Positions 15,879-24,173 of a stretch of DNA of 33,704 nucleotides are shown one piece after another (the first letter of the stretch is position 1; the number at the start of each line of letters is the position of its first letter). Where the stretch lies: contig JAUVHU010000021.1 in assembly GCA_030593145.1 (NCBI GenBank), forward strand, positions 1 to 33,704, in the 5' to 3' direction. The notes below the pieces were generated by a model that saw nothing but the letters and a program-made list of their open reading frames with translations, had not been told where the DNA came from and made no database searches. Made by a program: the position numbers and the translations under genes. The DNA comes from Desulfobacteraceae bacterium (GTDB taxonomy: Bacteria; Desulfobacterota; Desulfobacteria; Desulfobacterales; ETH-SRB1).

Positions 15879-16472
15879 CTATAAAACAAGATTTCTCGGC
15901 ATTATCAAAGAAGTTAAAGTGTGTGTCCTGTAGCCGTTATCTGCCGAATAATTAGAGTCTGCTTTTGATGTCCTGGCCTTTATTGTAATCCTTATCTGCC
16001 GAATATCGGCGGTTGCAGTAGTGGCGCTGCCAGCGCTGTCTAAGTAATCAAAAGTAAATAATTGAATGTTTTCTGAAAATGGCTGGTCGCCGCTACCGGT
16101 ATTCCTGTCAATTTGAAGATTTGCAGCATCATAAGTATACGTTATATTTTCATTTGAGTCGGTGGTATTACCGTTACCATCTAAATCTGCAACTATCTGT
16201 AGTTGGCTGGAACTATATGGAATACCAGCAAAACCAGTGCCTGTTGGATCATACCCCGCCATCCTGATTTCTCTGGTCATCATATCCATGGCAGCTCTTG
16301 CTGTCTGCACCATCTCGACAATCTGTTCTTGGACATCATATATTTTACGCTGCATAAGGAAAGTACTCGACAATGCCGTCAGGATAATCAGACCTATTGT
16401 CATGGCGATCAACAGTTCCACCAAAGTAAATCCGTTTTTCTTATTTTTAGATAAATAATACAATAGGTTCAC
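15879..16472 (-). CDS. PilW-like minor pilin / prepilin
   Basis: The 197-residue protein has a type III signal: a short basic leader and then G-FTLVELLIAMTIGLIILTALSSTF, with Glu at position +5 after the prepilin cleavage site. The MVQTARAAMDMMTREIRMAGYDP segment (about residues 60-82) is characteristic of PilW. Minor pilins prime assembly of type IV pili or pseudopili at the inner membrane. The start is a GTG that overlaps the pilV stop as GTGA, so translation is coupled. PilW proteins are often longer, so this is a compact version. Confidence 0.87.
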   Translation of the reverse strand: MNLLYYLSKNKKNGFTLVELLIAMTIGLIILTALSSTFLMQRKIYDVQEQIVEMVQTARAAMDMMTREIRMAGYDPTGTGFAGIPYSSSQLQIVADLDGNGNTTDSNENITYTYDAANLQIDRNTGSGDQPFSENIQLFTFDYLDSAGSATTATADIRQIRITIKARTSKADSNYSADNGYRTHTLTSLIMPRNLVL

Positions 16473-16879
16473 TCCGCAAGAATAGTCTTTAAAACAACCG
16501 AATGGTTGTCAGAATCCCAATATACGGTAACGGTTATCTTCTTCATGCCTGCTGCTGGATCATCGTCAGTTACGTCTGTGATTCTTTTGTATAACGGATA
16601 ATCTGAAATGCTATTATAGTCTTCTGTATCGTCTGCTACGCTGGCATATTCTGTACTTTGGATCTCTTCCATCTTATCCTGCGCCAGAACCGTGGCAGCG
16701 CTAATCCTGTTGCTCAGCTTATTGCTGTTAATTATCCCTGTTGTCAGAGCTGCCATTCCAAGCAGTCCTACTGACAGAATAAGCATGGCAACCAGAACTT
16801 CCATCAGGGTAAAACCATTGCCACTGCGTAGTCGAAACGTTACTTCAGATCTTTGATCATAATAATTATGGTGTATCAT
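16469..16879 (-). CDS. PilV-like minor pilin / prepilin
   Basis: The 136-residue prepilin has the cleavage and helix motif GNGFTLMEVLVAMLILSVGLLGMAAL (about residues 20-46), the usual PilV/GspI form. A polar region with VLAQDKMEEIQSTEYASV and a C-terminal strand segment follow. It overlaps fimT by 14 bases and pilW by 4. The prepilin leader is unusually long (about 22 residues before the glycine) and reads through a copy of the CGTAGTCGAAACG repeat at 16827. An alternative, shorter start is therefore possible, though I see no better one. Confidence 0.85.
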   Translation of the reverse strand: MIHHNYYDQRSEVTFRLRSGNGFTLMEVLVAMLILSVGLLGMAALTTGIINSNKLSNRISAATVLAQDKMEEIQSTEYASVADDTEDYNSISDYPLYKRITDVTDDDPAAGMKKITVTVYWDSDNHSVVLKTILAE

Positions 16880-17333
16880 CTATCTTTACCCGCCCGGTAA
16901 TAGCAACTTTGACATATTTAATTAAGCTAGTGTCACTGGTACTGCTCAAAGTTATTGTGGTCGTCGGACTCACTGTGCCGCGAGACTGAAATACAGGGTC
17001 CGCACTTTTAATCAAGGTTACATCAAAATATTCGTTTTGAATATCTCTAAGCTGAACATTACCCTCTCCGTCATCTACTGTTCCATTATCATCATCATCA
17101 TCGCATATTTTATATTGGTGATCACTATAAAAAAACACCTTAACCCTGTGATTCAGTTTAACAGCATTCATCCTCGCTGCCATCAAATCACCCATTACCT
17201 GCCTCGCTGCTCCGTTTAACCTGCTTTTCGGCATATAAGACAGAAAGTTTGGAACAGCAATTCCCGCAAAAACAGATATAATAGCAATAACAATAATCAG
17301 TTCAATTAGTGTAAATCCACAATCTTTATGCAC
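16866..17333 (-). CDS. FimT/GspH-like pseudopilin
   Basis: The 155-residue prepilin begins MHKDCGFTLIELIIVIAIIS, with cleavage expected after the glycine and Glu at +5. It continues IAVPNFLSYMPKSRLNGAARQVMGDLMAARMNAVKLNHRVKV, the GspH/FimT pattern. A D-rich stretch (ICDDDDDNGTVDDGEG, about residues 76-91) looks like a calcium-binding loop, which is common in these proteins. The start is GTG, with AGGAG about 8 bases upstream. It is the first gene of the fimT-pilV-pilW-pilX-like cluster and probably carries its promoter (17372-17387). Confidence 0.88.
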   Translation of the reverse strand: MHKDCGFTLIELIIVIAIISVFAGIAVPNFLSYMPKSRLNGAARQVMGDLMAARMNAVKLNHRVKVFFYSDHQYKICDDDDDNGTVDDGEGNVQLRDIQNEYFDVTLIKSADPVFQSRGTVSPTTTITLSSTSDTSLIKYVKVAITGRVKIDDTP

Positions 17334-17834
17334 GATTAAAACTCCTTGTTATTTTCCATACAAATTTATCATACAAATATTATGCCATGTTTACACAACT
17401 TGCTATTAATAAATTCATAAAAAGTGCAATTCATTAGGTGTCAGCTTTTAAGTGTTAGGCGTTAAGGGCTTGATAAAATAGATAATTACTTTAACCAGAA
17501 ACTCGAAACCCATAACCCGCAACATGACAAAATCGACTTTTTACGAAACTGTCTATATTAAAATTATACTATAATATAACAAATGATTTCACAATAATTG
17601 TTATATTATTTTATAGAGGTGTTAAATATTTTTATAGCAAAAAAACAATTACGCCGTTTTTCAGAACCGATGCTACAAAACATAAAATAATGAAAGAGCA
17701 AAAAAATATCAGGATTTTCGTGTCTGCGTACGAACACGCACGGGAGGAGACTGGGAACGAGAGGAACGGAGGTCAGAGGTCGGAAGTCGGAAAAGTAGCA
17801 AACCTGAACCGTGGAAACCATCAATAGTGAACCA
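17334..17834. other. Gene-free 500-bp region between fimT and purQ
   Basis: I find no gene here. It holds a possible sigma54-type promoter for the pilin cluster (17372-17387), a fragment of a family A end (AAAATCGACTTTTTACGAA near 17529), a TTTTCGTGTCTGCGTACGAACACG hairpin-like stretch (17717-17740), and GAACCGTGG/GTGAACC repeats before the purQ stop. The track ORF at 17606-17866 runs through these repeats and is not supported. Confidence 0.6.
17372..17387 (-). promoter_or_regulatory. Possible sigma54-type promoter for the minor-pilin cluster
   Basis: The minus strand reads TGGCAT-AATAT-TTGTA, against the -24/-12 consensus TGGCAC-N5-TTGCA. Nine of the eleven defined bases match; the -12 C is replaced by T. 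It lies about 40 bases before the fimT GTG. Sigma54 control of pilin genes is known in several bacteria, but here it is only a sequence resemblance. Confidence 0.35.
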
Positions 17835-18677
17835 TTACCCCCTATTTTTACGAGTAATAAAATCAACGCCGTTTTTAAACATGCGTATTCCCGTTGTCAG
17901 ATTTAAATCCGGTTTTTTGCCCTGACGCTTCATTATTTCCCTGTTACGCGTCCAGTCAGGATGGTTGGTTGCATGGTTAAAGGCTTCAGGATGGGGCATA
18001 AGACCGAAAATACGACCTGTAGGATCGCATATTCCCGCAATATCATATACCGAACCATTAGGATTAAATGGAAATTTGCCCTCCGCGGGACTACCGTCCC
18101 GCAAGGCATACTGGATAACAACCTGATTATTTTTTATCAGGCGCTGAATTGTAACCTGATCCGAATAAAACTTTCCTTCACCATGCCTGACGGGAAGCTC
18201 AATTTCATCAAACCCTTTGGTAAATACACATGGAGATGATTGATTAACCTTCAGTTGCGTCCAGTCATCTCTGAAATTACCGCAATCATTAAAAGTAAGC
18301 GCCACGGACCGTGCCATGCCGGTTTTATCGAATTCTTCACCGTCAAATCCAGGCAAAAGACCTAGGTTTACAATGGTCTGAAAACCGTTGCAGATCCCAA
18401 TAACAAGATTCCCTTTACCTACAAACTCAAGAATTTTATCACCAAGATTTGTCTTCATGCGAACAGCCTGGATCACACCGGCGCCATGATCATCACCCCA
18501 GCTAAACCCGCCAACAAACGCCAGGATCTGAAAATTATCAAGACCAACTGAGCCGTCAATAAGAGAATTTATATGTACCCGAACAGCTTCCGCTCCAGAC
18601 AGCTCAAAGGCATAAGCCGTCTCATGATCACAATTCAAACCATATCCGGACAGGACAAGCGCTTTTGGATTACTCAT
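17835..18677 (-). CDS. purQ: Phosphoribosylformylglycinamidine synthase, glutaminase subunit PurQ
   Basis: PurQ supplies ammonia from glutamine to PurL in step 4 of purine synthesis (FGAR to FGAM). This 280-residue class I amidotransferase has the nucleophile in LVIGICNGFQTIVNLGLLPG (Cys at about 97) and the His/Glu pair in GLMPHPEAFNHATNHPDW (about 229-246). It is longer than the B. subtilis PurQ of about 227 residues and more like the glutaminase domain of large fused PurL proteins. It overlaps purL as ATGA (18674-18677), which implies coupled synthesis of the two subunits. Confidence 0.93.
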   Translation of the reverse strand: MSNPKALVLSGYGLNCDHETAYAFELSGAEAVRVHINSLIDGSVGLDNFQILAFVGGFSWGDDHGAGVIQAVRMKTNLGDKILEFVGKGNLVIGICNGFQTIVNLGLLPGFDGEEFDKTGMARSVALTFNDCGNFRDDWTQLKVNQSSPCVFTKGFDEIELPVRHGEGKFYSDQVTIQRLIKNNQVVIQYALRDGSPAEGKFPFNPNGSVYDIAGICDPTGRIFGLMPHPEAFNHATNHPDWTRNREIMKRQGKKPDLNLTTGIRMFKNGVDFITRKNRG

Positions 18678-21600
18678 ATTAATTCACCGAATGGTTTTTT
18701 CCACGCATCTTTGAGATCACAAACAGGTATTGAAATAATTGTTTTGCTCTTTGCCCCATTTGCGATTGAAGTAACAACAAAATTATCTGTTTCTCCGTTA
18801 ACGAGTCCTATGCATGAACAAGCAAGCCCTTTGAAAATATCCTCAAACTTATCCTTGTTAGCAGGATCAACGGTCACTATAAACCGACCGGCTGATTCGG
18901 AAAATAAAAGGGTATCATTGCGATCAACCCCATCTGCCGGCACCAGAGACAGGTCAACCTTCATGCCAAGATTGCCACCCATGGCAACCATTGCCAGATG
19001 TACTCCCAGACCGCCACGATATATGCCGTGCGCGGAAGCAACCAGCTCTTTCTTAACAGCAAGTCCAAGGGCTTTGTAAAGAAGGATAAACTGATCAGGC
19101 ATAACCTCTGGAACATTCAGCCCTGTATACCCAAAATGCTCGTAATATTCGGATGCTCCAAGCTCGTTTTTTGTCGTGCCGAGGATATAAATTAGATCCC
19201 CTGGTATTTTGCTGTCCATTGTAACGCATTTGTTTATATCATCGATTACAGATATTGTAGAAAACTGGATGGTTTCAATAGCGGAAATCTTGTGTGTTTC
19301 ACCGTACCGGCCTGCAAGATACCCATCAACATACATGCTGTCTTTGCCGGAAAGAAGTGGAATTTCATACGAAAGACAGATATCTTTGAGCGCCCTGCAA
19401 GAGCGCACTAATTGCGCTGCCTTGAATCTGCCGTCAGGGTTATCCTTTGGATGATATTGGATGTCCGGCCAGCAGAAGTTATCCACACCACCAATCTGAT
19501 TGAAGTCGGCTCCAACGGCAATTAGCTTGCGAACCGCTTCATCAATCGTGCAACTTGTCATATGATAGGCATCTATTGCGGAATACATCGGTATTAATGC
19601 CTGGGCAAAAGCAAGCCCCTTGTTTGAATCAAGCACAGGCCTTATAACAGAAGCATCACTATTAACATCACGATCTGCGCCAACAAGAGGTTTAATCACA
19701 CTTGTTCCCTGCACTTCATGATCATACTGCCTGATTATCCATTCCTTGGAGCATATATTGGGACTTGATAAAATGTCGATCAGCAACCCTTCATAATCAT
19801 CCGGCTCCCTGACAACCGGTTCAAACAATCCCCGTCTGTCAGGAGACTGCCAGTGCGCATCAAACTCCCACTGTGGAAAACCTGAAGCCAGTAGATCAAG
19901 ATCAATATAAGCACAAGTTTTACCATTATATGTGATATGAAGTTTGCCGGAATCCGTGTATTTACCGATAACTGTGCTTTCAACAGCATGCTTCTTCGAA
20001 AGTTCAAGAAAACGCTCAAGGTCTTCCGACCTTATGGCCAGGGTCATACGCTCCTGGGATTCCGAAATCCATATCTCCCACTGATCAAGGCCTTCATATT
20101 TTAACGGAACTTTTTCAAGCTGAATCTCGCACCCGTTGGAAAACAGTGCTGATTCACCGACAGATGATGAAAGCCCCCCTCCGCCGTTATCTGTAATAAA
20201 TCTGATAAGCCCCAGATCGCGAACCTCAAGTATAAAATCGTGCATCTTTTTCTGTGTATATGGATCGCCTATCTGTACATGACCCGCTGGAGTGTCTTCA
20301 GAAAAAACTTCGGATGCTGCGGTAACGCCATGGATACCGTCTTTGCCGACCCTTCCACCGCACATAATAACCAAATCCCCAGGCGATGTCCTTTTTAGTT
20401 CCGACGGCGCACCATCAACAAGAGCAGGCATAATGCCTACAGCTGTTACAAAAACAAGGGCCTTTCCCATATACCCTTGGTGAAAAAGAACCTGGCCAAA
20501 GGTTGTGGGGATTCCGCTCTTGTTGCCGCCGTCACGCACCCCTTCAATAACCCCGTCCAAAAGACGTCTTGGATGAAGCCGCGGGGTAAGATCGCCGCTA
20601 TAATCTCTTTGTCCCACGCAATAACCGTAGCCCCCCATAATTAGCTTTGCGCCCTTACCCGTGCCCAAAGGATCACGATAAACCCCGACAATTCCTGTAA
20701 TGGCTCCGCCGTACGCTTCCATGTTTGATGGCGAGTTGTGTGTTTCGCCGGTAATAACATAATAGTGGTCTTCATCAAAACGTCCAGCGCCGGCATTATC
20801 CCATAATACAGATATTACCCAGGATTTTTTTCCTTTTAAAAATAAAGTCGGGTCTTTGATGCATGTTTGAAAAAGGCTGTCAATCTCTTCTCCGCGGCCT
20901 GTTGCAAGGTCAACATAATGAAACAGCCCCTGAAATGTATTGTGGTTACAATGATCGCTTCTGGCCTGAGATATATACTCCACTTCAATATCCGTAGGGT
21001 CTGAAAGGCCGACTAAAGCCCGCTCAGCCCGCACCTTCTCGCTTAAAAAATATGTCCTTATAGTTGGAATATCGTTTGGATTCAGCGCAAGGTTCCGCTT
21101 ATCGCTGATCTTTTTCAGGGTTTCATCGCTATCTATCGAAATTGACGTAACACAGGGAGTATGATCGAGAACGACTTTTGGAATGATAAAACCTGTTCCT
21201 GTTGCAGTGTCCCAATCCTCCTTTGAAAATATTTTCCATCGCTGGATAATGTCATTGGCCAGAAGTTCACCGGCGATCTTATCTACATCTTCGGCTGTGA
21301 GGCCTTTCCCTTTCAGGCAATACCGTTTTGACGTATAGACATCTTCATCCTGTTTAAATTTTATTCCAAGGGTATCTTCAATAGCTTCAACAGCGGTACT
21401 GCCGGGATTATCCTTTACACCGGGCCTGTAGCCGACCCAGATAATCCAGTCAAACTCAACAGAAAGCGGCTTATAAGAGGAAATCTGTGTAACGGGGTTT
21501 GTGAAGATTTCTGTTTGAATTGTATTTAACTGATGAACCGTAAGGTTTGCATCAATTGTAAGCACATTAATAGTGCGAACCTGTTTAATTTCAATGCCAA

Positions 21601-21685
21601 AATAATGCCTCGCCTTCCGGCGGATACCTTCGCCTTCGGCATCAAATAAATCGGGCTTTAATGTGTTTTCTAATCGATACGGCAT
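18674..21685 (-). CDS. purL: Phosphoribosylformylglycinamidine synthase PurL with N-terminal PurS-like extension
   Basis: This 1003-residue ATP-dependent FGAM synthase is intermediate between small PurL (about 740) and the fused E. coli enzyme (about 1295). Catalytic-core motifs are QARSDHCNHNTFQG (about 239-252), GETHNSPSNMEAYGGAITGIVGVYRDPLG (about 312-340), ITDNGGGGLSSSVGESA and AHGIYRGGLGVHLAMVAMGG. Residues 1-165 look like two PurS-type units: LKPDLFDAEGEGIRRKARHYFG and VKDNPGSTAVEAIEDTLG, each followed by a strand-helix segment. The protein would thus combine PurS and PurL, with PurQ separate. The ATG is preceded immediately by a TGAACCC heptamer array, and no Shine-Dalgarno sequence is present. 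Confidence 0.93.
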   Translation of the reverse strand: MPYRLENTLKPDLFDAEGEGIRRKARHYFGIEIKQVRTINVLTIDANLTVHQLNTIQTEIFTNPVTQISSYKPLSVEFDWIIWVGYRPGVKDNPGSTAVEAIEDTLGIKFKQDEDVYTSKRYCLKGKGLTAEDVDKIAGELLANDIIQRWKIFSKEDWDTATGTGFIIPKVVLDHTPCVTSISIDSDETLKKISDKRNLALNPNDIPTIRTYFLSEKVRAERALVGLSDPTDIEVEYISQARSDHCNHNTFQGLFHYVDLATGRGEEIDSLFQTCIKDPTLFLKGKKSWVISVLWDNAGAGRFDEDHYYVITGETHNSPSNMEAYGGAITGIVGVYRDPLGTGKGAKLIMGGYGYCVGQRDYSGDLTPRLHPRRLLDGVIEGVRDGGNKSGIPTTFGQVLFHQGYMGKALVFVTAVGIMPALVDGAPSELKRTSPGDLVIMCGGRVGKDGIHGVTAASEVFSEDTPAGHVQIGDPYTQKKMHDFILEVRDLGLIRFITDNGGGGLSSSVGESALFSNGCEIQLEKVPLKYEGLDQWEIWISESQERMTLAIRSEDLERFLELSKKHAVESTVIGKYTDSGKLHITYNGKTCAYIDLDLLASGFPQWEFDAHWQSPDRRGLFEPVVREPDDYEGLLIDILSSPNICSKEWIIRQYDHEVQGTSVIKPLVGADRDVNSDASVIRPVLDSNKGLAFAQALIPMYSAIDAYHMTSCTIDEAVRKLIAVGADFNQIGGVDNFCWPDIQYHPKDNPDGRFKAAQLVRSCRALKDICLSYEIPLLSGKDSMYVDGYLAGRYGETHKISAIETIQFSTISVIDDINKCVTMDSKIPGDLIYILGTTKNELGASEYYEHFGYTGLNVPEVMPDQFILLYKALGLAVKKELVASAHGIYRGGLGVHLAMVAMGGNLGMKVDLSLVPADGVDRNDTLLFSESAGRFIVTVDPANKDKFEDIFKGLACSCIGLVNGETDNFVVTSIANGAKSKTIISIPVCDLKDAWKKPFGELI

Positions 21686-21688
21686 AAT

Positions 21689-21722
21689 GGTTCAGGGTTC
21701 AGGGTTCAGGGTTCAGGGTTCA
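21689..21722. repeat. GGTTCAG heptanucleotide array abutting the purL start
   Basis: Nearly five tandem copies of GGTTCAG (34 bases) begin 3 bases before the purL ATG on the minus strand. TTGGAACCGTGAACCGTGG (21735-21753) just beyond has the complementary orientation and can pair with it. The array replaces any ribosome-binding site for purL. Confidence 0.9.
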
Positions 21723-21785
21723 TCTCTCTCTAACTTGGAACCGTGAACCGTGGAACTGTAAACCTAAATAATTACATTCTTTTTA

Positions 21786-21845
21786 ACCTAAATTGAGCGA
21801 TTTTTTATCGGCACATATCTTCGCAATAAATCGCTCAACTTAGGT
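21786..21845. repeat. Family B palindromic repeat, short copy B3 (inverted)
   Basis: ACCTAAATTGAGCG (21786-21799) pairs with CGCTCAACTTAGGT (21832-21845). Read on the minus strand it matches both ends of copy B1, including GCGAAGATATGTG, with about 100 internal bases missing. It ends directly against the TAA stop of rseP, so the rseP stop is followed at once by ACCTAAG. Confidence 0.87.
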
Positions 21846-22913
21846 TTAATTAAAAAATATTCGGCTTATGTCATTATAAAACACAAATATCATAAGCATA
21901 ATTAATATAAAGATCCCTGCCTGCTGGGCTATTTCACGTATCCTTATGCTTACTGGATGTCCTGTCACAGCCTCAATAAAAAAGAAAACCAGATGACCGC
22001 CGTCTAAAACCGGTATGGGAAGAATGTTGAGGATGCCAAGATTAACGCTTAGAAGCGCGATAAAAAAAATGAAATTGACAGCCCCCTGCTTTGCCTGCTG
22101 ACCTGCCATTTCAGCGATCATGATTGGACCGCCGACAGTTTTCATAGAGATTTTCCCCTGTATCATTTTTACTATGCTAATTACAACTAATTTTGAAATA
22201 TTATATGTCTGGCTTATACTATCTGAAAAAGCCTGAAACAGAGTCAAATCCCTTGAAAACACATCTCCGGAAGCTGTAATGCCGACCACATAACGCTCAA
22301 TATCATCACCGAACAGGTTTTTTGTCGTTATAAGCTCCGGCATAATATCAACAGCAATAATTGATTCGCCCCGACGCACACTTAACGCAATTCTTCTACC
22401 TTTGCTGCCGGTAATAGCCTTTGCCATTTCTTCCCAGCTTTCAATAGATGATCCATCAATCGCTACAATCAGGTCATCTTTTTGCAACCCAGCCATGTAA
22501 GCAGGAGAATCCTCTTTTACTTCTCCAATAGAAGGTTTTAATAAGAAAGTTCCTGTAATCTGAAAAATCCCAAAGAATATAATCATGGCAAGGAAAAAAT
22601 TAAAAAAAGGACCTGCCGCAACAATTAAAATACGTTTAAATACATGCTTGTGTGTAAATGAAACAGATATATCAGCAGGATCGATATCAGCGCCTGGATT
22701 TTCACCTACCATTTTTACATACCCGCCAAGGGGTATGGCTGAAAGAATATAATTAGTCCTGCCGATCTTTTTTCCGATAAGTGTAGGACCAAAGCCCAAT
22801 GAAAACTTCTCCACCCCGACCCCAAAAAGCCTGGCAACAAGGAAATGGCCCAGTTCATGGAAAAATATAAGAATGCCAAGTACGAAAATAAAAGAAAAGA
22901 TGGTTGTAGTCAT
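21846..22913 (-). CDS. rseP: Site-2 (intramembrane) zinc protease RseP
   Basis: This 355-residue M50 protease cleaves membrane-embedded anti-sigma factors or signal peptides. The zinc motif FFHELGHFLVARLFG lies in the first membrane helix (HELGH at 19-23). One PDZ domain (about 118-200: KEDSPAYMAGLQKDDLIVAIDG) and the C-terminal NILPIPVLDGGHLVFF supply the remaining zinc ligand (LDG motif). E. coli RseP has two PDZ domains and about 450 residues; a single PDZ is common elsewhere. It follows dxr after 111 bases that include a minimal family A palindrome, and the stop touches repeat B3. Confidence 0.94.
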   Translation of the reverse strand: MTTTIFSFIFVLGILIFFHELGHFLVARLFGVGVEKFSLGFGPTLIGKKIGRTNYILSAIPLGGYVKMVGENPGADIDPADISVSFTHKHVFKRILIVAAGPFFNFFLAMIIFFGIFQITGTFLLKPSIGEVKEDSPAYMAGLQKDDLIVAIDGSSIESWEEMAKAITGSKGRRIALSVRRGESIIAVDIMPELITTKNLFGDDIERYVVGITASGDVFSRDLTLFQAFSDSISQTYNISKLVVISIVKMIQGKISMKTVGGPIMIAEMAGQQAKQGAVNFIFFIALLSVNLGILNILPIPVLDGGHLVFFFIEAVTGHPVSIRIREIAQQAGIFILIMLMIFVFYNDISRIFFN

Positions 22914-22933
22914 AATTTTAATAGTTTTTGTAA

Positions 22934-22965
22934 TTGATGAATTCGTAAAAAGCCGAATTCATCAA
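22934..22965. repeat. Minimal family A palindrome (ends only)
   Basis: TTGATGAATTCG (22934-22945) is exactly complementary to CGAATTCATCAA (22954-22965), separated by TAAAAAGC. The sequence is what remains if the two ends of the family A element are joined without the 150-base centre. It lies between rseP and dxr. Confidence 0.75.
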
Positions 22966-23024
22966 GTGTTAGGTGTTAAGACAAAACAATTAATTAGTTA
23001 AATCGCCCCTTAATCCTCTAATCT

Positions 23025-24173
23025 TTAAACCATCTGACAGGCTGTTTCCCTTGCCCACCTGTCAGCCTCAATAATGTCGGAAAGCGCAGGATTTGTAACA
23101 ACAGAGTGTTTATCCATTGTTTTGCTGATAATCTCCGGAATTTTGACAAATGATATTCTCTTCATTAAAAATGACTCCACAGCCACCTCGTTTGCCGCAT
23201 TAAGTGCCACAGGCAGTGTTCCACCGGTCTTGCTGGCATTATAGGCCAGAGCAAGACACGGAAATTTTTCTAAATCCGGTTGCTCAAAGGTAAAAGCGTC
23301 AATATTAAAAAAATCCGGTATCGGTTGCTCAAGGGGAAGACGTTCAGGATATGACATGGCATATGCAACAGCTCCCTTCATATCCGGAATGCCAAGCTGG
23401 GCAATTACCGCGCCATCCCTGTATGAAACCATTGAATGAATAATACTTTGCGGATGAATTAAAACTTTAATCATATCCTGAGAAACCCCAAAAAGAAATT
23501 TTGCCTCTATGACCTCAAGCCCTTTGTTCATAAGAGTAGCTGAATCCACGCTGATCTTTTTGCCCATACTCCATGTGGGATGATTCAAAGCATCATCCGG
23601 TGTTATTTTTGAAAATTCTTTTTCAGGTTTATGTAAAAAAGGTCCGCCTGAAGCTGTCAGGAGTATTTTGTCAAGATCCTCCCTCCTGTGTCCAATAATG
23701 CATTGAAAGATTGCGCTGTGCTCGCTGTCAATTGGCAGTATATTTACGCTTTTTTGAGCCGCCATTTTCAAAACAATTTCGCCTGCCATAACAATAGTTT
23801 CCTTGTTGGCCAGGGCGATGTCCTTGCCTGCCTCTATCGCGGCCAGAGTCGGCATCAGACCGGCAGCTCCCACAATTGCAACAACAACCATATCAACAGA
23901 TGAATGTGTGGCCGCAGCCCTGTATCCATCCTGGCCATGCATTATTTCAACAGAAGTTCCGGCAGGAAGGCTCCTTTTCAGTTCAAGAGCGCTGCTTTCA
24001 TCCAGAACCACCGCTATCTCCGGGCAAAACTTTACAATCTGTCCGGCTAACAATTCAACATTGCGCGCTGCTGCCAGTGCCTTTATAGCAAATTGTTCAG
24101 GAAATTTTTCTACTATCTCAAGAGCGTTGCAGCCCACAGATCCGGTAGAACCCAGTATGGAAAGATATTTCAC
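23025..24173 (-). CDS. dxr: 1-deoxy-D-xylulose 5-phosphate reductoisomerase
   Basis: This is the NADPH-dependent second enzyme of the MEP isoprenoid pathway (DXP to MEP); 382 residues is normal. The N-terminal Rossmann motif is SILGSTGSVGCNALEIVEK (5-23). The catalytic and metal region includes LPIDSEHSAIFQC (about 146-158), LTASGGPFLH (about 172-181), and DALNHPTWSMGKKISVDSATLMNKGLEVIEAKFLF (about 193-227). It starts with GTG overlapping the cdsA stop (GTGA). The neighbours uppS and cdsA use or parallel its isoprenoid products. Confidence 0.96.
   Translation of the reverse strand: MKYLSILGSTGSVGCNALEIVEKFPEQFAIKALAAARNVELLAGQIVKFCPEIAVVLDESSALELKRSLPAGTSVEIMHGQDGYRAAATHSSVDMVVVAIVGAAGLMPTLAAIEAGKDIALANKETIVMAGEIVLKMAAQKSVNILPIDSEHSAIFQCIIGHRREDLDKILLTASGGPFLHKPEKEFSKITPDDALNHPTWSMGKKISVDSATLMNKGLEVIEAKFLFGVSQDMIKVLIHPQSIIHSMVSYRDGAVIAQLGIPDMKGAVAYAMSYPERLPLEQPIPDFFNIDAFTFEQPDLEKFPCLALAYNASKTGGTLPVALNAANEVAVESFLMKRISFVKIPEIISKTMDKHSVVTNPALSDIIEADRWARETACQMV

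Noticed and set aside
17606-17866. 86-codon minus-strand ORF near the purQ end
   Set aside because: It overlaps the purQ 3' end and repeat sequence, with composition unlike a protein.
21689-21722. Origin-type iterons in the GGTTCAG array
   Set aside because: There is no DnaA-box cluster, no replication initiator gene and no AT-rich unwinding region beside it; the motif also occurs singly at many intergenic places.
22934-22965. Rho-independent terminator after dxr
   Set aside because: The stem is perfect, but there is no U-run after it on the minus strand, and it matches the ends of the family A repeat.
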